NCBI GenBank assembly: GCA_002733715.2
Contig: NVWQ02000053.1
Span: 124,001-188,000 of the forward strand
Direction of reading: 5' to 3'
DNA: 64,000 nt
DNA from: Methylophaga sp.
GTDB taxonomy: Bacteria > Pseudomonadota > Gammaproteobacteria > Nitrosococcales > Methylophagaceae
Under the pieces are notes generated by a model. It did no database searches. It was given only the letters and a program-made list of their open reading frames with translations, and was not told the DNA's origin. The translations under genes and the position numbers were made by a program. Below are positions 15,493 to 23,855 of this stretch, one piece after another; within the stretch, counting starts at the first letter, position 1; every line of letters starts with the position of its first letter.

Positions 15493-17235
15493 ATGAGTGA
15501 ACTGATTACATCCCTCCGCCAAACTGGTTTTAGCGAATTAGCATTTCAGTTCGCCAAATTTATTAGCCGCATTGATAAAACAGCTGATCCACTCATTAGT
15601 GTGACAGCCGCGTTATTGAGTGAAGCCAACAGCCAAGGTCATGTCTGCTTGAATTTAGAACAAACGATAACGAACGAGAGTTATCGTGCTTTAAACTTGC
15701 CGGATTCTGTAAATGAGTGGCAACAACGATTAAAAGCAAGCCCAGTTGTTGGTGCACCGGGGGAATTCACCCCTATAATATTAACCGAACAAGCCACACT
15801 TTATTTATATCGGCATTGGTTAGATGAACAAACAGTCGCGACATCAATCAAACAGCGATGCCAGTCGATACCACTAAGCAATCAACAACAAATTCAGCAA
15901 GAATTTGAGCAATGGGTGAGTAATGTTGAAGGCCTAGATTGGCAAAAAGTGGCAGTGTTTATGGCATTAACACGGCAGTTTAGCGTGATCTCAGGCGGGC
16001 CTGGAACAGGAAAAACAACCATCGTATTACGACTGTTAACCCTATTGTTAGCCGAAAAGAGTAATATGAAAATTGCGTTAGCCGCCCCAACAGGCAAGGC
16101 CGCTGCAAGATTACAACAGGCGGTTGACGCCCATGCTTCTAATAGTATCGAATCTAAAACCTTACACCGATTATTAGGCATTACTGCTGAGAACCCGCAG
16201 GGTAGATATAATGAGCAACGACCTTTAGCGGTCGATATAGTGATCATTGATGAAGCATCAATGATTGATATTAGCTTAATGGCGGTATTGATGAAGGCAT
16301 TGCCAAGCCACGCAAGAGTTGTATTATTAGGCGATAGTCAACAATTAGCATCGGTCGAGTCTGGTGCCGTGTTGGCTAATTTATGTCAGCAATCGATGCT
16401 ATTTTCAGCAGAGTTCACCACTGACTTGCTGGTTACAACTGGCATTAAGTTAGAGTCTACCGAGACCAAGAACGCTTTAAATAGCAGTGTTGTCACCCTG
16501 CAACATAGTTATCGCTTTTCTCAAAGTAGTAATATCGGTCAATTAGCAACGGCCATCAAAACTGGCGATATTCAGCCTGTATTTGATGTGATTACACAAG
16601 CCGATATGCCAATCTGGCAACAACAATGCGATGCTAACAGCCTACTATCAACGTGCATAACGCTGTATCAATCATTTTTTGAAGCAATTAACAGAAAAGC
16701 TGAGCCATTAGCTTGTCTACAACTATTCGAACAACAGCGTGTTTTGTGTGCCTTAAGACAAGGGCCACAATCCGTTCAGTCGGTGAATGATGTGATTGAA
16801 CGCCATACTCATAAACAAAGTTGGCAAACGCAACAAGGCTTTTATCATGGTAGACCCATTATGGTGACGCACAATGATTATCGCCAACATTTATTTAATG
16901 GTGATACAGGCTTGATATTGCGTGACGAGACCGGCGAGTTAAAAGCTTGTTTTCTATTTGATAATGCACTGCATTGGTTTGACTTAGCCCGCTTGCCCGC
17001 ACATGAAACCGCCTATGCCATTACCATCCATAAAAGCCAAGGCTCAGAGTTTGATAATGTATGTGTATTATTAGCCGAAGAAGAAAGCCCATTGCTAACC
17101 AGAGAACTACTTTATACCGCAATTACTAGAGCAAAAAAACAGGTCATGTTATTGTGTAGCGAAGCTATTTTAACTAAAACTGTTGTCACGCAACATCAAC
17201 GTGAAACCGGGCTGGCAGGTTTGTTAAGATTATAA
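15493..17235 (+). CDS. recD: RecD, alpha subunit of exodeoxyribonuclease V
   Basis: A 580-residue RecD (E. coli 608). It has the RecD N-terminal domain, then Walker A in SGGPGTGKTTIVLRLL (near residue 170), AAPTGKAAARLQQAV, VIIDEASMIDISLM, LLGDSQQLASVESGAV, and the C-terminal helicase motifs TIHKSQGSEFDNV and LYTAITRAKKQV. RecD is the fast 5'-3' helicase of RecBCD and regulates nuclease activity before Chi. It lies 153 bases after recB with a hairpin repeat in between. The start MSELITSLRQTGF is plausible. A second toxin-antitoxin pair follows it. Confidence 0.95.
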   Translation: MSELITSLRQTGFSELAFQFAKFISRIDKTADPLISVTAALLSEANSQGHVCLNLEQTITNESYRALNLPDSVNEWQQRLKASPVVGAPGEFTPIILTEQATLYLYRHWLDEQTVATSIKQRCQSIPLSNQQQIQQEFEQWVSNVEGLDWQKVAVFMALTRQFSVISGGPGTGKTTIVLRLLTLLLAEKSNMKIALAAPTGKAAARLQQAVDAHASNSIESKTLHRLLGITAENPQGRYNEQRPLAVDIVIIDEASMIDISLMAVLMKALPSHARVVLLGDSQQLASVESGAVLANLCQQSMLFSAEFTTDLLVTTGIKLESTETKNALNSSVVTLQHSYRFSQSSNIGQLATAIKTGDIQPVFDVITQADMPIWQQQCDANSLLSTCITLYQSFFEAINRKAEPLACLQLFEQQRVLCALRQGPQSVQSVNDVIERHTHKQSWQTQQGFYHGRPIMVTHNDYRQHLFNGDTGLILRDETGELKACFLFDNALHWFDLARLPAHETAYAITIHKSQGSEFDNVCVLLAEEESPLLTRELLYTAITRAKKQVMLLCSEAILTKTVVTQHQRETGLAGLLRL

Positions 17236-17305
17236 GCCCTTTGACAGGTTCACCATGAAAGGAGACCACGGATGGTAATAGCTTCACCATCAGCATTAAA
17301 CTAAG

Positions 17306-17334
17306 TTCGACATAGTTTGTTGGTTTTGTATACA
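17306..17334 (+). promoter_or_regulatory. Candidate promoter of the second toxin-antitoxin pair
   Basis: TTCGAC at 17306-17311 and TATACA at 17329-17334 lie 17 bases apart. The -10 is inside the palindrome TGTATACA (17327-17334), followed by a direct repeat TACACT at 17331-17336 and 17340-17345. These would be natural operator sites for the ribbon-helix-helix antitoxin encoded downstream. Pattern match only. Confidence 0.38.
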
Positions 17335-17378
17335 CTTGTTACACTGTATTTAATAATGAGGAGTTGTAGGAGAAAATC

Positions 17379-17609
17379 ATGTCTGTTATTACAGCAAGAA
17401 TAGATGAACAATTAGAACGTAGGCTTGAAAAGTTAGCAAAAGTAGCGGATAGAAAAAAAAGCTATTTTGTACGTAAAGCGCTAGAAATGTCGATTGAAGA
17501 TCTTGAAGATATTTATGAGGCTGAGGCAGTTGTTTTAAAAATACGTGATGGTTCAGAGAAAACGTACAGCTTAGATGAAATAAGGCAGGAGCTAGATCTT
17601 GCAGATTAG
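17379..17609 (+). CDS. Ribbon-helix-helix antitoxin (RelB/CopG-like)
   Basis: A 76-residue protein. MSVITARIDEQLERRLEKLA with KSYFVRKALEMSIEDLEDIY is a ribbon-helix-helix DNA-binding domain. The C-terminal half (SEKTYSLDEIRQELDLAD) is the expected toxin-binding tail. AGGAG at 17368-17372 lies just before the start. It overlaps the toxin start by 11 bases. This is the second toxin-antitoxin pair beside the recBCD genes; antitoxins of this class normally repress their own promoter. Confidence 0.9.
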   Translation: MSVITARIDEQLERRLEKLAKVADRKKSYFVRKALEMSIEDLEDIYEAEAVVLKIRDGSEKTYSLDEIRQELDLAD

Positions 17610-17856
17610 GTTTTCTTCGCACTCGTTAAAACAATTAAAAAGATTAGATAAACATATTGCAAAGAAAATCATTGACTTTATCGAAGATAAAATTGCACAG
17701 CTAGACGACCCTAGGCAGATCGGTAAGCCTTTGCAGGGGCAACTTGTAAATTTATGGCGTTATCGCTTGGGCGATTACCGTATGATAGTTGAAATACAAG
17801 ATGATGAAATGATCATTCAAGTGATTAAAATTGGACATCGCAAAGATATTTATTGA
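17599..17856 (+). CDS. RelE-family toxin (TTG start)
   Basis: An 85-residue RelE-like protein: MQIRFSSHSLKQLKRLDKHIAKKI, then GKPLQGQLVNLWRYRLGDYRMIVEIQDDEMIIQVIKIGHRKDIY. The LWRYRLGDYR and IGHRKDIY segments are hallmarks of RelE-type ribosome-dependent mRNA interferases. The start is a TTG inside the last codons of the antitoxin gene (AGATCTTGCAGAT), giving an 11-base overlap; a weak start keeps toxin below antitoxin. All expected parts are present, so it is likely functional. Confidence 0.9.
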   Translation: MQIRFSSHSLKQLKRLDKHIAKKIIDFIEDKIAQLDDPRQIGKPLQGQLVNLWRYRLGDYRMIVEIQDDEMIIQVIKIGHRKDIY

Positions 17857-17883
17857 ATAAAAAATAAAGTAGGGAGCGTTAGC

Positions 17884-19368
17884 GTGGACGAAGAGACAAT
17901 TTTTATTGGACAGAGCAACGAAGGTGATGCAATTGCCATGTTGCCAAAAATGGCAAACCGACATGGTTTGATTGCCGGTGCAACGGGAACGGGTAAAACG
18001 ATTACGATGCAAGGGCTTGCCGAAGGCTTTAGTGAAATGGGGGTGCCGGTATTTTTAGCTGATATTAAGGGTGATGTGTCAGGTATTACACAACCGGGTA
18101 GAGAGCATCCTAAAGTAGCAGAGCGTGTTGAAATCATGCATTTAGATGACTTTAACTTTCAAGGTTTCCCGGCTACGTTTTGGGATGTGTTCGGTGAGCA
18201 AGGTCATCCGGTAAGAACAACTATTTCTGATATGGGGCCCTTATTATTAGCACGATTATTAAAGCTAAATGACACTCAGCAGGGTGTACTGACGCTGGTA
18301 TTTCGTGTTGCAGATGACAATGGTTGGTTATTGCTGGATCTTAAAGATCTACGTGCCATGCTTAAATTTGTGGTTGATAATGCTAAAGAATTTCGTACCT
18401 TATACGGCAATGTTTCATCGGCCAGTGTCGGTGCGATTCAACGGCAATTAATCAGTTTAGAAGATCAAGGTGGCGATCAATTATTTGCTGAGCCAGTTCT
18501 GAATTTAGATGATTTAATGCAAACAGATGAAAATGGCAAAGGCATCATTAATATGCTGGCGGCCGATAAGTTAATGAATTCACCGCAGTTATATAGCACC
18601 TTTTTACTTTGGTTAATGTCAGAATTATTTGAACAATTACCTGAAGTTGGCGACCCTGATAAACCTAAATTAATCATGTTTTTTGATGAAGCACATTTGA
18701 TATTCAAAGGTGCTCCTAACGTATTATTAGACAAAATTGAACAGGTTGTACGGTTGATCCGTTCGAAAGGGGTGGGGATCTATTTTGTTACTCAAAACCC
18801 AACAGATATACCTGATAGTGTTCTAGGGCAGCTAGGTAACCGTATTCAACATGCTTTGCGTGCTTATACTGTTCGCGATCAAAAAGCGGTGAGAGCGGCA
18901 GCTGAAACATTCCGCGATAATCCAAAATTGGATACGCGAAAGGTGATTACTGAATTAGGGGTAGGCGAGGCACTGGTTTCACTTTTAGATGAAAAAGGTC
19001 GCCCGGGCATTGTTCAACAAACACTGATTAAACCGCCTAAAAGTCAGATTGGCCCAATTGATAAAGGGCAGCGCACAGTATTGATGTCGAATTCATTAGT
19101 AGCGGGTGTATACGAAAAGACGGTGGATAGAGAATCTGCCTTTGAGATTTTAGCCAGGCGAACTGAGAAGCAAGCAGAAAAACAACAGGCCGAAGAAGTT
19201 AAAGTAGCCCAAGAAAAAGAACGCAAGAAGAATGAGAAATCTAAAGGTGGTCGACAACGTCAATCTGTAATGGAAACCTTTTTGAAAAGTGCTATGCGAG
19301 CGGTGGGTAGCCAAGTTGGCCGCAAGCTAATTCGTGGCGTACTGGGATCTTTATTGGGTGGTAAATAG
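17884..19368 (+). CDS. yjgR: YjgR-type HerA/FtsK-like ATPase (DUF853)
   Basis: A 494-residue ATPase with a GTG start. Walker A GATGTGKT is at about 32-39. FLADIKGDVSGI follows, and Walker B is in LIMFFDEAHLIF (about 262-273), then VGIYFVTQNPTDIPDSVLGQLGNR. The C terminus is a charged region plus a helical tail (SVMETFLKSAMRAVGSQVGRKL). This is the conserved HerA-like family that includes E. coli YjgR, whose cellular role is not settled. No nuclease (NurA-type) partner is adjacent. The start lies 27 bases after the RelE toxin, and the next gene starts directly after its stop. Confidence 0.88.
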   Translation: MDEETIFIGQSNEGDAIAMLPKMANRHGLIAGATGTGKTITMQGLAEGFSEMGVPVFLADIKGDVSGITQPGREHPKVAERVEIMHLDDFNFQGFPATFWDVFGEQGHPVRTTISDMGPLLLARLLKLNDTQQGVLTLVFRVADDNGWLLLDLKDLRAMLKFVVDNAKEFRTLYGNVSSASVGAIQRQLISLEDQGGDQLFAEPVLNLDDLMQTDENGKGIINMLAADKLMNSPQLYSTFLLWLMSELFEQLPEVGDPDKPKLIMFFDEAHLIFKGAPNVLLDKIEQVVRLIRSKGVGIYFVTQNPTDIPDSVLGQLGNRIQHALRAYTVRDQKAVRAAAETFRDNPKLDTRKVITELGVGEALVSLLDEKGRPGIVQQTLIKPPKSQIGPIDKGQRTVLMSNSLVAGVYEKTVDRESAFEILARRTEKQAEKQQAEEVKVAQEKERKKNEKSKGGRQRQSVMETFLKSAMRAVGSQVGRKLIRGVLGSLLGGK

Positions 19369-19824
19369 ATGCTTAAACTAAAAATACCCCCGCCTATCTA
19401 TTTATTATTAGCAACAGGAATAATGTGGCTATTGGATCATTATTTACCAATAAAAGAATTGATAACCGCACCATGGAACAATATTGGCTTGGTATTTGTA
19501 ATCTTGGGCTTGTCTTCAGATGGCATGTCACTGGTACAATTTTTTAGGGCACATACCACAATGAATCCGATTCATCCCGAAAATACTGATAAATTAGTAA
19601 CAACAGGAATGTATCGGTTCACGCGAAATCCAATGTATGTAGGGCTAGTCTTATTATTGCTGGGCTGGGCTATATTTCTTGGTAGTTTATTACCTTTTAT
19701 AATGTTACCTATTTTTATGGTGGTTATGACCAAGCAACAAATTATCCCAGAAGAGCACATCTTAGAACATAAATTTGGTCAGCAATATAGAGATTACAAA
19801 CTTGCTGTCAAAAGGTGGCTTTAG
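19369..19824 (+). CDS. Isoprenylcysteine carboxyl methyltransferase-like membrane protein
   Basis: A 151-residue integral membrane protein with about four hydrophobic segments. It carries the ICMT/PEMT-type signature HPENTDKLVTTGMYRFTRNPMYVGLVLLLLGW followed by EEHILEHKFGQQYRDYKLAVKRWL. In this family the RNPMY and EE...F...Y elements bind S-adenosylmethionine at the membrane surface. Bacterial members have mostly unknown acceptors. It starts immediately after the YjgR stop and is followed after 3 bases by another methyltransferase, so the three probably form one transcript. Confidence 0.85.
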   Translation: MLKLKIPPPIYLLLATGIMWLLDHYLPIKELITAPWNNIGLVFVILGLSSDGMSLVQFFRAHTTMNPIHPENTDKLVTTGMYRFTRNPMYVGLVLLLLGWAIFLGSLLPFIMLPIFMVVMTKQQIIPEEHILEHKFGQQYRDYKLAVKRWL

Positions 19825-19827
19825 CAA

Positions 19828-20412
19828 GTGTCAGATAGCAATCTATGGGAACAACGCTATCAAAATGGTCAAACGGGTTGGGATCGTGGTGAAACCAGTG
19901 CCAATTTATTGCACTGGATGGAGCTTGGTCTATTAAAGCCCTGTCGGATATTGGTGCCAGGTTGCGGTAATGGCCATGAAGTAGTAACACTGGCATCACT
20001 TGGTTTTGATGTTGTAGCGATTGACATTGCACCGACGCCACTGGCTAAGTTATCTAAAATGTTACAGAAAGATAATCTGGGTGCTGAGTTAATTCAAGCG
20101 GATTTTTTTACGTGGCAACCAGATAAGGATTTTGATGCCATTTATGAGCAGACAAGTTTATGTGCTTTGCCTCCCGAACAGTGGAGAACTTATGAAAAAT
20201 GCTTATATAAATGGTTAAAATCCAATGGAAAGTTATTTGCTCAATTTATGCAATCTACTCAAGAAGGCGGACCGCCTTTTCACTGTGAGCTTAGTGATAT
20301 GTTGGCATTATTTGCGTCACTGCGTTGGCAATGGAGTGAGCAGTATGAGACTCAAGTAATTCATTCGTCAGGAAAATATGAAAAATTGTATTGCCTTGAA
20401 AAAATGAGTTAA
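19828..20412 (+). CDS. TPMT-family S-adenosylmethionine-dependent methyltransferase
   Basis: A 194-residue class I methyltransferase with a GTG start. WEQRYQNGQTGWDRGETSANL is typical of the thiopurine S-methyltransferase family. The SAM-binding loop is RILVPGCGNGHEV, followed by DVVAIDIAPTPL. The substrate-side motif YEQTSLCALPPEQW is also family-typical. The natural substrate in bacteria is unclear; some members methylate selenium, tellurium or thiol compounds. It lies 3 bases downstream of the membrane methyltransferase. Confidence 0.85.
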   Translation: MSDSNLWEQRYQNGQTGWDRGETSANLLHWMELGLLKPCRILVPGCGNGHEVVTLASLGFDVVAIDIAPTPLAKLSKMLQKDNLGAELIQADFFTWQPDKDFDAIYEQTSLCALPPEQWRTYEKCLYKWLKSNGKLFAQFMQSTQEGGPPFHCELSDMLALFASLRWQWSEQYETQVIHSSGKYEKLYCLEKMS

Positions 20413-20454
20413 GCTTATAATTTATAGTATAAATTTATTATTAGAGGAACCATC

Positions 20455-20976
20455 ATGAGCTATTTCAACAGATCACTATCATTTAAGAAATTTATAGGTA
20501 TTGTTGTTTGCAGTTTAAGTATGACATTTAGTATTGCGTCGGCAGCGGAAGAATTAATAGAAGACTCTAGCCTTTGGGATAAAACTAAGGCTATGTTTAA
20601 TGGTATGTGGGATTCAACCGAAGAAGGTAGCGAAAAAGCTTGGGACAAAACAAAAGAAGTGTCAGGTGATGGCTGGAATGCCACTAAAGAAGGAAGCGCA
20701 AACGCTTGGGACAAAACAAAAGAAGTGTCAGGTGATGGCTGGAATGCCACTAAAGAAGGAAGCGCAAACGCTCGGGACAAAACTAAAGAAGTCTCTGGCG
20801 ATGCATGGGATGCTACGAAAGAAGGCAGTGGAAAAGCTTGGGATAAAACAAAAGAAGTGTCGGGCGATAGTTGGGATGCTACGAAAGAAGGTAGTGGAAA
20901 AGCTTGGGACAAAACAAAAGAAGTATCAGGTGAAGCATGGGACGCGACAAAGAAGGCAGTTACACCGTCTGAATAA
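20455..20976 (+). CDS. Secreted LEA-like protein with 22-residue tandem repeats
   Basis: A 173-residue protein with a signal peptide (about 1-31, cleavage after IASAA). The mature part is built of five 22-residue repeats of the form AWDKTKEVSGDxWxATKEGS, preceded by two shorter degenerate ones. Composition (Lys, Glu, Ala, Thr, Gly, one or two Trp per unit) and an 11-residue sub-period resemble late-embryogenesis-abundant and apolipoprotein-like amphipathic repeats. A periplasmic or surface desiccation, osmotic or envelope-stress role is possible but unproven. AGAGG lies 10 bases before the ATG. The near-identical DNA repeats suggest copy-number variability. Confidence 0.7.
   Translation: MSYFNRSLSFKKFIGIVVCSLSMTFSIASAAEELIEDSSLWDKTKAMFNGMWDSTEEGSEKAWDKTKEVSGDGWNATKEGSANAWDKTKEVSGDGWNATKEGSANARDKTKEVSGDAWDATKEGSGKAWDKTKEVSGDSWDATKEGSGKAWDKTKEVSGEAWDATKKAVTPSE
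20629..20958 (+). repeat. Five 66-bp coding tandem repeats
   Basis: Five in-frame 66-base units within the LEA-like gene. Units 1 and 2 are almost identical, differing mainly in their first 11 bases, which points to recent duplication. Units 3 to 5 are more diverged at synonymous sites. Confidence 0.9.
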
Positions 20977-20990
20977 AAGGTGTTTTTCGG

Positions 20991-21476
20991 CTATATTTTT
21001 ACAAATTGACCTTTGTCGGCATCTGAAAGTAACGTAAGCAAATTAGTGCTTGATAATGAAAGGGCATAGCCCAAAATACCGCTACCTATAATTACAGTAT
21101 CAAAGTCCGCAATACCTTGATCAACTACGATGATAATATTGTCAGGTAATGCAATTGGAGGAACAGCGCCAATGATATAGCCTGTTGCCTCTTCAATCTC
21201 ATCAAACTCAGCCATTCTTAATTTACGTTCACCCAGATGTTTACGTAATACAGCCCAATCAGCACGGCCAGTACCGGCTACTGCGAGTAAGATAAATTTA
21301 CCGCTTTTAGTTTTGAACAATAAGCTTCGTACAACAGAATAAGGATCACGGCCTTCTGATTGCAATAATTCTTCTAAATTACGAATTGGTTTTTTGTCTT
21401 CAGAAAGTGGAATTTCAATCACATCAAAAGGAATGCTTTCTAAATTTAATAATTCAGTTACGGGAGATTTAATCAT
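20991..21476 (-). CDS. YbaK/ProX-type aminoacyl-tRNA deacylase domain protein
   Basis: A 161-residue single-domain YbaK-like protein. YSVVRSLLFKTKSGKFILLAVAGTGRADWAVLRKHLGERKLRMA contains the usual FK and central R/K residues, and ATGYIIGAVPPIALP is the GxxPP-type motif of the fold. Such proteins hydrolyse mischarged tRNA, most often Cys- or Ala-tRNA(Pro); specificity here is unknown. Its start overlaps the stop of the GGDEF gene by 4 bases, so the two are translationally coupled. The pairing of a tRNA editing domain with a diguanylate cyclase has no obvious reason. Confidence 0.82.
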   Translation of the reverse strand: MIKSPVTELLNLESIPFDVIEIPLSEDKKPIRNLEELLQSEGRDPYSVVRSLLFKTKSGKFILLAVAGTGRADWAVLRKHLGERKLRMAEFDEIEEATGYIIGAVPPIALPDNIIIVVDQGIADFDTVIIGSGILGYALSLSSTNLLTLLSDADKGQFVKI

Positions 21477-22450
21477 GCGAACACCTGATTTCGACCATTA
21501 GCTTTAGCTTTGTAAAGATTTTCATCGCCTTGTTTCATCCATTGTTTCCAATCCATATTTGGTTGAAGGTCGGACACACCAATACTGATGGTTACATCGT
21601 GATTGTTTATTAAGGGAAGTTGTTCAAATTCTTGTCGTAATTTTTCAGCAACACTAGTGGCATTTGTTTTATCTGTATTATAAATAAGTGCAAGGAACTC
21701 TTCACCTCCAATTCTAAATACTACATCACCGGCACGAAAAAATTTACTCAAAAATTTCCCGGTCGACTTTAAAACCGCATCGCCCACATCGTGACCGAAC
21801 CGATCGTTGATTGTTTTAAAGTGGTCAATGTCGAGCATCAGAATTGCCATGTTAGTCTTAGAGCGGTCACTTTGGTGAATTGCATTTTCTAGAGAACTTT
21901 GCAGCAATGAACGATTGTATAACCCAGTTAAAATATCAGTAACAGATTGTTCTTTTAATAAATAATGCTGCTTGTATATTTCATGCGTTGCGCTGAAAGC
22001 GAAGAAGCTAATCCCTAAAAGCACGGCGACAAAACGGGCTGCGATCGCTGGGTCAAGCACATGCCATGCAATTGGAATAGTAATAGATACATAAAGAATA
22101 TTCACTATCCATGCTTGTTTTTGAGGAAGAACAAAATATAGAGCAAGCACTGCAAGTGAGGGCCAGTAAGATGCTAATATTTCTAATTGGTAGAGCCCAA
22201 TCCCAGTTGTAATTATAAGGATGAAAATAGCAAATAGGTTTAAGCTATTAGAATATTGATTCTTTAGGCTAACCCATATATTAGCAATACAAAGGAGCTG
22301 TATAACAGCCATAAGACCACCGATAAGGTAGCGGCCTTGAATGAAACTGAGAAAAGTAAAAGGAATTAAAAGCAGGAGTACGGTTATAGATACACCTAAA
22401 GTGGACTTTATAATAAAATCTGGTAACTCTGTGGTGCGAGGAGGTTGCAT
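21473..22450 (-). CDS. Membrane-anchored diguanylate cyclase (GGDEF)
   Basis: A 325-residue protein with about five or six N-terminal membrane segments (about 17-160) and a C-terminal GGDEF domain. The active-site motif is RIGGEEFLAL near residue 248, with the upstream metal site LDIDHFKTINDRFGH and start motif DILTGLYNRSLLQ. No clear RxxD inhibitory site is visible before the motif. It should make cyclic di-GMP from GTP at the inner membrane; the signal sensed is unknown. It is first in a two-gene operon with the YbaK-like gene. Confidence 0.9.
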   Translation of the reverse strand: MQPPRTTELPDFIIKSTLGVSITVLLLLIPFTFLSFIQGRYLIGGLMAVIQLLCIANIWVSLKNQYSNSLNLFAIFILIITTGIGLYQLEILASYWPSLAVLALYFVLPQKQAWIVNILYVSITIPIAWHVLDPAIAARFVAVLLGISFFAFSATHEIYKQHYLLKEQSVTDILTGLYNRSLLQSSLENAIHQSDRSKTNMAILMLDIDHFKTINDRFGHDVGDAVLKSTGKFLSKFFRAGDVVFRIGGEEFLALIYNTDKTNATSVAEKLRQEFEQLPLINNHDVTISIGVSDLQPNMDWKQWMKQGDENLYKAKANGRNQVFA

Positions 22451-22749
22451 ATTAAAAATGTTTCTGTCTCGCTACTTATTGTGTATTGATTGTAATAGCG
22501 GTGATGATAGCATAAGAAACCACCTGATTTGTGTGAATAGTTCTAGGTTCTCACACATTGAATGATTACGGGTATAAAACACCACTAAATGATAGGGATT
22601 TATTACTTTAATTGGGTTTCAGTTTGTTTTACATAAAGTTAGTTTTGTAAAATGATACTGGTTGTAGTCGGTGTATATAGTGCGAATTACTATAACAAAA
22701 TCAAATTGAACGTGAGCTGAACAGCAGTGAGTTACACTTTTATGAGGGC
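22451..22749. other. Non-coding gap between the GGDEF and ChaA genes
   Basis: About 300 AT-rich bases. It should hold the GGDEF promoter (minus strand) and the end of the ChaA transcript. I see no ORF of substance and no strong hairpin. Confidence 0.6.
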
Positions 22750-23835
22750 TTACCCGATTAAGCCTGTGAAGGTGAAGAAAATAAACACGATAAAGATGAC
22801 AAAGTGAATAGCGCCTTCGAGTACATTAGATTGACCATCAGAAAAGTGGACGATTGAGGCAAGGAAGGTGATGCCTAATAGCACCATTTGAACAGGGCTT
22901 AATACGAAATTAATCTCATGATGTGTGACTAGTGACAGAATTATCATTGCAGGGATCGTTAATAAAACAGTTGATAGTGATGCCCCTAAAGCAATATTAA
23001 TAACGGTCTGCATTCTATTGGCAGCCGCACTTTTTATGGCGGTTAATAGTTCTGGGCTAGCCGAAATGACGGCAACCGCTAGTGCTCCCAAGGCTAGAGG
23101 TAAGCCGCTACTACTCAAACTCTCATGCATAAATATTGACATCAGTTCAGATAAAAACCCAATAACGGCAATGCATATAATTAATAAGCTGGCATGATAA
23201 ACACCATTAATGTGGCCATGTTTTTTTAGCTGCTCTTTCTCTCCAGATTTATAGTCATATTGAAAAAAATAACTATGTTCTTTGATTTGGATACGAGTAA
23301 ATATGATGAACATAAAGATAAACATCACCGCTAAAAATATAAGGTAGGTTATTTTCATTGCCTCAGGAACGAACATAGGCAACACCATTGCGATCCCTAT
23401 TGCTACAATAATCATCGAAATATACGAGTTAGTTGAATCAAGGTTATAGTCTTGCTCACCATGTTTGATGCCGCCGATAATAGCCGCGATGCCGAGTAGA
23501 GCATTAATATCGAGTAATACCGCTGCAACAATAGTATCTCGAGCGAGGTTGATATTTTCTGAATGGCTCATCATAATCCCGATAATCAGTACTTCAACCA
23601 GCACGGCTGAGGTGGTCAGGATCATAGTGCCATAAGGCTCACCGTATTTTTCGGCCAGCATTTCTGCATGATGTGCCACATTGACCGCAGAATACATAAT
23701 CACGGCAAAGATAAGAAATAATGCTAAATTATTATATAGCGATGACTGCAAAATCTGGTGTTCTAGTGGTGCAAGTGCAACCAGTGCGATTAATGAAACG
23801 AATATCGCTTTTTCATTCTTTAATATATGTAGCAT
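22750..23835 (-). CDS. chaA: ChaA-like calcium/sodium:proton antiporter
   Basis: A 361-residue membrane protein with about 11 hydrophobic segments and the two alpha-repeat regions of the cation/Ca exchanger family. The first has GEPYGTMILTTSAVLVEVLIIG and the second has SASPELLTAIKSAAANRMQTVINIALGASLST. An acidic/His loop lies between the halves. Length equals E. coli ChaA (366), which exports sodium, calcium or potassium in exchange for protons at high pH. It lies 20 bases downstream of ypfJ on the same strand. Confidence 0.88.
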   Translation of the reverse strand: MLHILKNEKAIFVSLIALVALAPLEHQILQSSLYNNLALFLIFAVIMYSAVNVAHHAEMLAEKYGEPYGTMILTTSAVLVEVLIIGIMMSHSENINLARDTIVAAVLLDINALLGIAAIIGGIKHGEQDYNLDSTNSYISMIIVAIGIAMVLPMFVPEAMKITYLIFLAVMFIFMFIIFTRIQIKEHSYFFQYDYKSGEKEQLKKHGHINGVYHASLLIICIAVIGFLSELMSIFMHESLSSSGLPLALGALAVAVISASPELLTAIKSAAANRMQTVINIALGASLSTVLLTIPAMIILSLVTHHEINFVLSPVQMVLLGITFLASIVHFSDGQSNVLEGAIHFVIFIVFIFFTFTGLIG

Positions 23836-23855
23836 TAATTAGTCGTCTCTTCTAT

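Noticed and set aside
15894-16247. Minus-strand frame of 117 codons inside recD
   Set aside because: It lies antisense to the conserved Walker and helicase motifs of recD and is a shadow.
17884-19368. YjgR-type ATPase as part of a HerA-based anti-phage system with the recBCD block
   Set aside because: It is a widespread conserved family, no nuclease or SIR2-type partner is adjacent, and a toxin-antitoxin pair separates it from recD.
20460-20912. Long minus-strand frame (150 codons) through the LEA-like gene, and a second plus-strand frame at 20600-21037
   Set aside because: Both follow from the 66-bp repeats, whose length is a multiple of three, so any frame free of stops in one unit stays open in all. 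The plus frame at 20455 has the signal peptide and ribosome site.
20629-20958. Regular repeats as a possible CRISPR array
   Set aside because: The units are contiguous 66-base tandem repeats without unique spacers, are in frame and encode protein, and no cas genes are near.
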